This document shows, piece by piece, positions 5,662 through 6,050 of a stretch of DNA of 6,050 nucleotides. Position 1 is the first letter of the stretch. Every line of letters starts with the position of its first letter. The stretch spans positions 1-6,050 of the forward strand of contig JAIYBS010000135.1 of the NCBI GenBank assembly GCA_027488415.1. Direction: 5' to 3'. Position numbers and translations under genes: made by a program. Origin of the DNA: Planctomycetaceae bacterium (GTDB lineage: Bacteria; Planctomycetota; Phycisphaerae; Phycisphaerales; SM1A02). The notes beneath the pieces are model-generated. The model was given only the letters and a program-made list of their open reading frames with translations, was not told the DNA's origin and made no database searches.

Positions 5662-6050
5662 TGCATCACATGCGCCAACCGCTCGCCCTCGTCGCGCTCG
5701 CCGTCGCCCTCGCCGCCCAGGCCGGCGCTGACACGCTCACCGTCGTGCCCGCGGCCGACGGCACGCTGATCCAGCCGAACGACGGCGGTCAGTACTCGCT
5801 GGGCGCGGCGTACAACTTCTACTGCGGCCGCACCGGCACCAACGGCGGTGGCACGCTCCGCCGCGGGCTGATGCGCTTCGACCTCACCTCGATTCCCGTC
5901 GGCTCGACGGTGACCTCGGTGAGCCTGCGCCTCACCATGACCCAGACCGCGGGCGGCGCGTCCGACTGCAAGCTGCACCGCGTGCAGCAGGCCTGGGGCG
6001 AGGGCGCGAGCTTCGCCTTCGGCGGCGGCGGCACGCTTCCCGAAGCGAAC
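5658..6050 (+). CDS. Secreted DNRLRE-domain protein, 3' end beyond the window
   Basis: The frame is open to the window edge, giving about 131 residues of a longer protein. Possible starts are ATGs at 5658 (overlapping the previous TGA as ATGA), 5661 and 5670. The one at 5670 gives a compact signal peptide (MRQPLALVALAVALAAQAGA|DT), with a GGGGA at 5654-5658 as a poor ribosome-binding site. After the signal peptide the sequence matches the beta-sandwich domain usually annotated DNRLRE. It shows 'TLIQPNDGG', 'CGRTGTN', 'LRRGLMRFDLTSIPVGSTVTSV', and 'LHRVQQAWGEGAS' (residues 34-40, 52-58, 63-84 and 102-114, counted from the ATG at 5670). Such domains are found in large exported proteins and are thought to bind carbohydrate or mediate adhesion; no catalytic residues are evident here. 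The overlap suggests co-transcription and translational coupling with the nuclease. The C-terminus, where another dockerin or sorting signal might be expected, is not visible. Confidence 0.85.
   Translation, partial: MMHHMRQPLALVALAVALAAQAGADTLTVVPAADGTLIQPNDGGQYSLGAAYNFYCGRTGTNGGGTLRRGLMRFDLTSIPVGSTVTSVSLRLTMTQTAGGASDCKLHRVQQAWGEGASFAFGGGGTLPEAN

Noticed and set aside
3739..5978. Long minus-strand open frames opposite the nuclease and DNRLRE genes
   Set aside because: They are compositionally biased and have no domain features. The plus strand has complete catalytic motifs, signal peptides and a dockerin.
1..6050. Search for tRNA or rRNA genes, CRISPR arrays, insertion sequences, toxin-antitoxin or other defence genes
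   Set aside because: I saw no regularly spaced repeats, terminal inverted repeats, transposase motifs or structural RNA signatures. The only tandem repeat is the dockerin-coding duplication.

Overview
The window is GC-rich DNA with dense coding on both strands. It most likely comes from a planctomycete, probably class Phycisphaerae. The best evidence is the C-terminus of the plus-strand nuclease: two dockerin-type calcium-binding repeats, each ending in 'GILLAxWG', a signature I associate with secreted proteins of that group. Weak or absent Shine-Dalgarno sequences fit but do not prove this. The assignment is inferred from protein style, not from a marker gene.

Layout, left to right. Positions 1-117 hold no supportable gene, only two GC-rich palindromes and a stop codon that could end a gene coming from the left. 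A strong intrinsic terminator (118-157) closes a minus-strand operon of two secreted M16-family metallopeptidase homologues. The promoter-distal gene (185-1744) has lost the zinc site but keeps the Arg/Tyr substrate-binding pair. The promoter-proximal gene (1786-3672) keeps the HxxEH zinc site but has lost the Arg/Tyr pair. The two therefore look like complementary halves of one heteromeric periplasmic protease, as in other two-subunit M16 enzymes. The zinc subunit also carries an unusually long charged helical insert within its catalytic domain.

A 129-bp divergent intergenic region (3673-3801) separates this operon from plus-strand genes. It holds a dyad and three copies of a CGCAACG element. 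The first plus-strand gene (3802-5661) encodes a secreted endonuclease/exonuclease/phosphatase-fold enzyme with all expected catalytic residues, followed by beta-sandwich domains and the dockerin pair. Its stop codon overlaps a candidate start codon of the next gene (5658 to beyond the window end). That gene encodes a secreted protein with a DNRLRE-type beta-sandwich domain and is cut off by the window edge.

Nothing here amounts to a clearly new defence, mobile or RNA system. The points most worth following up are the split M16 active site, the coiled-coil insert, and the dockerin-tagged nuclease coupled to a DNRLRE protein.
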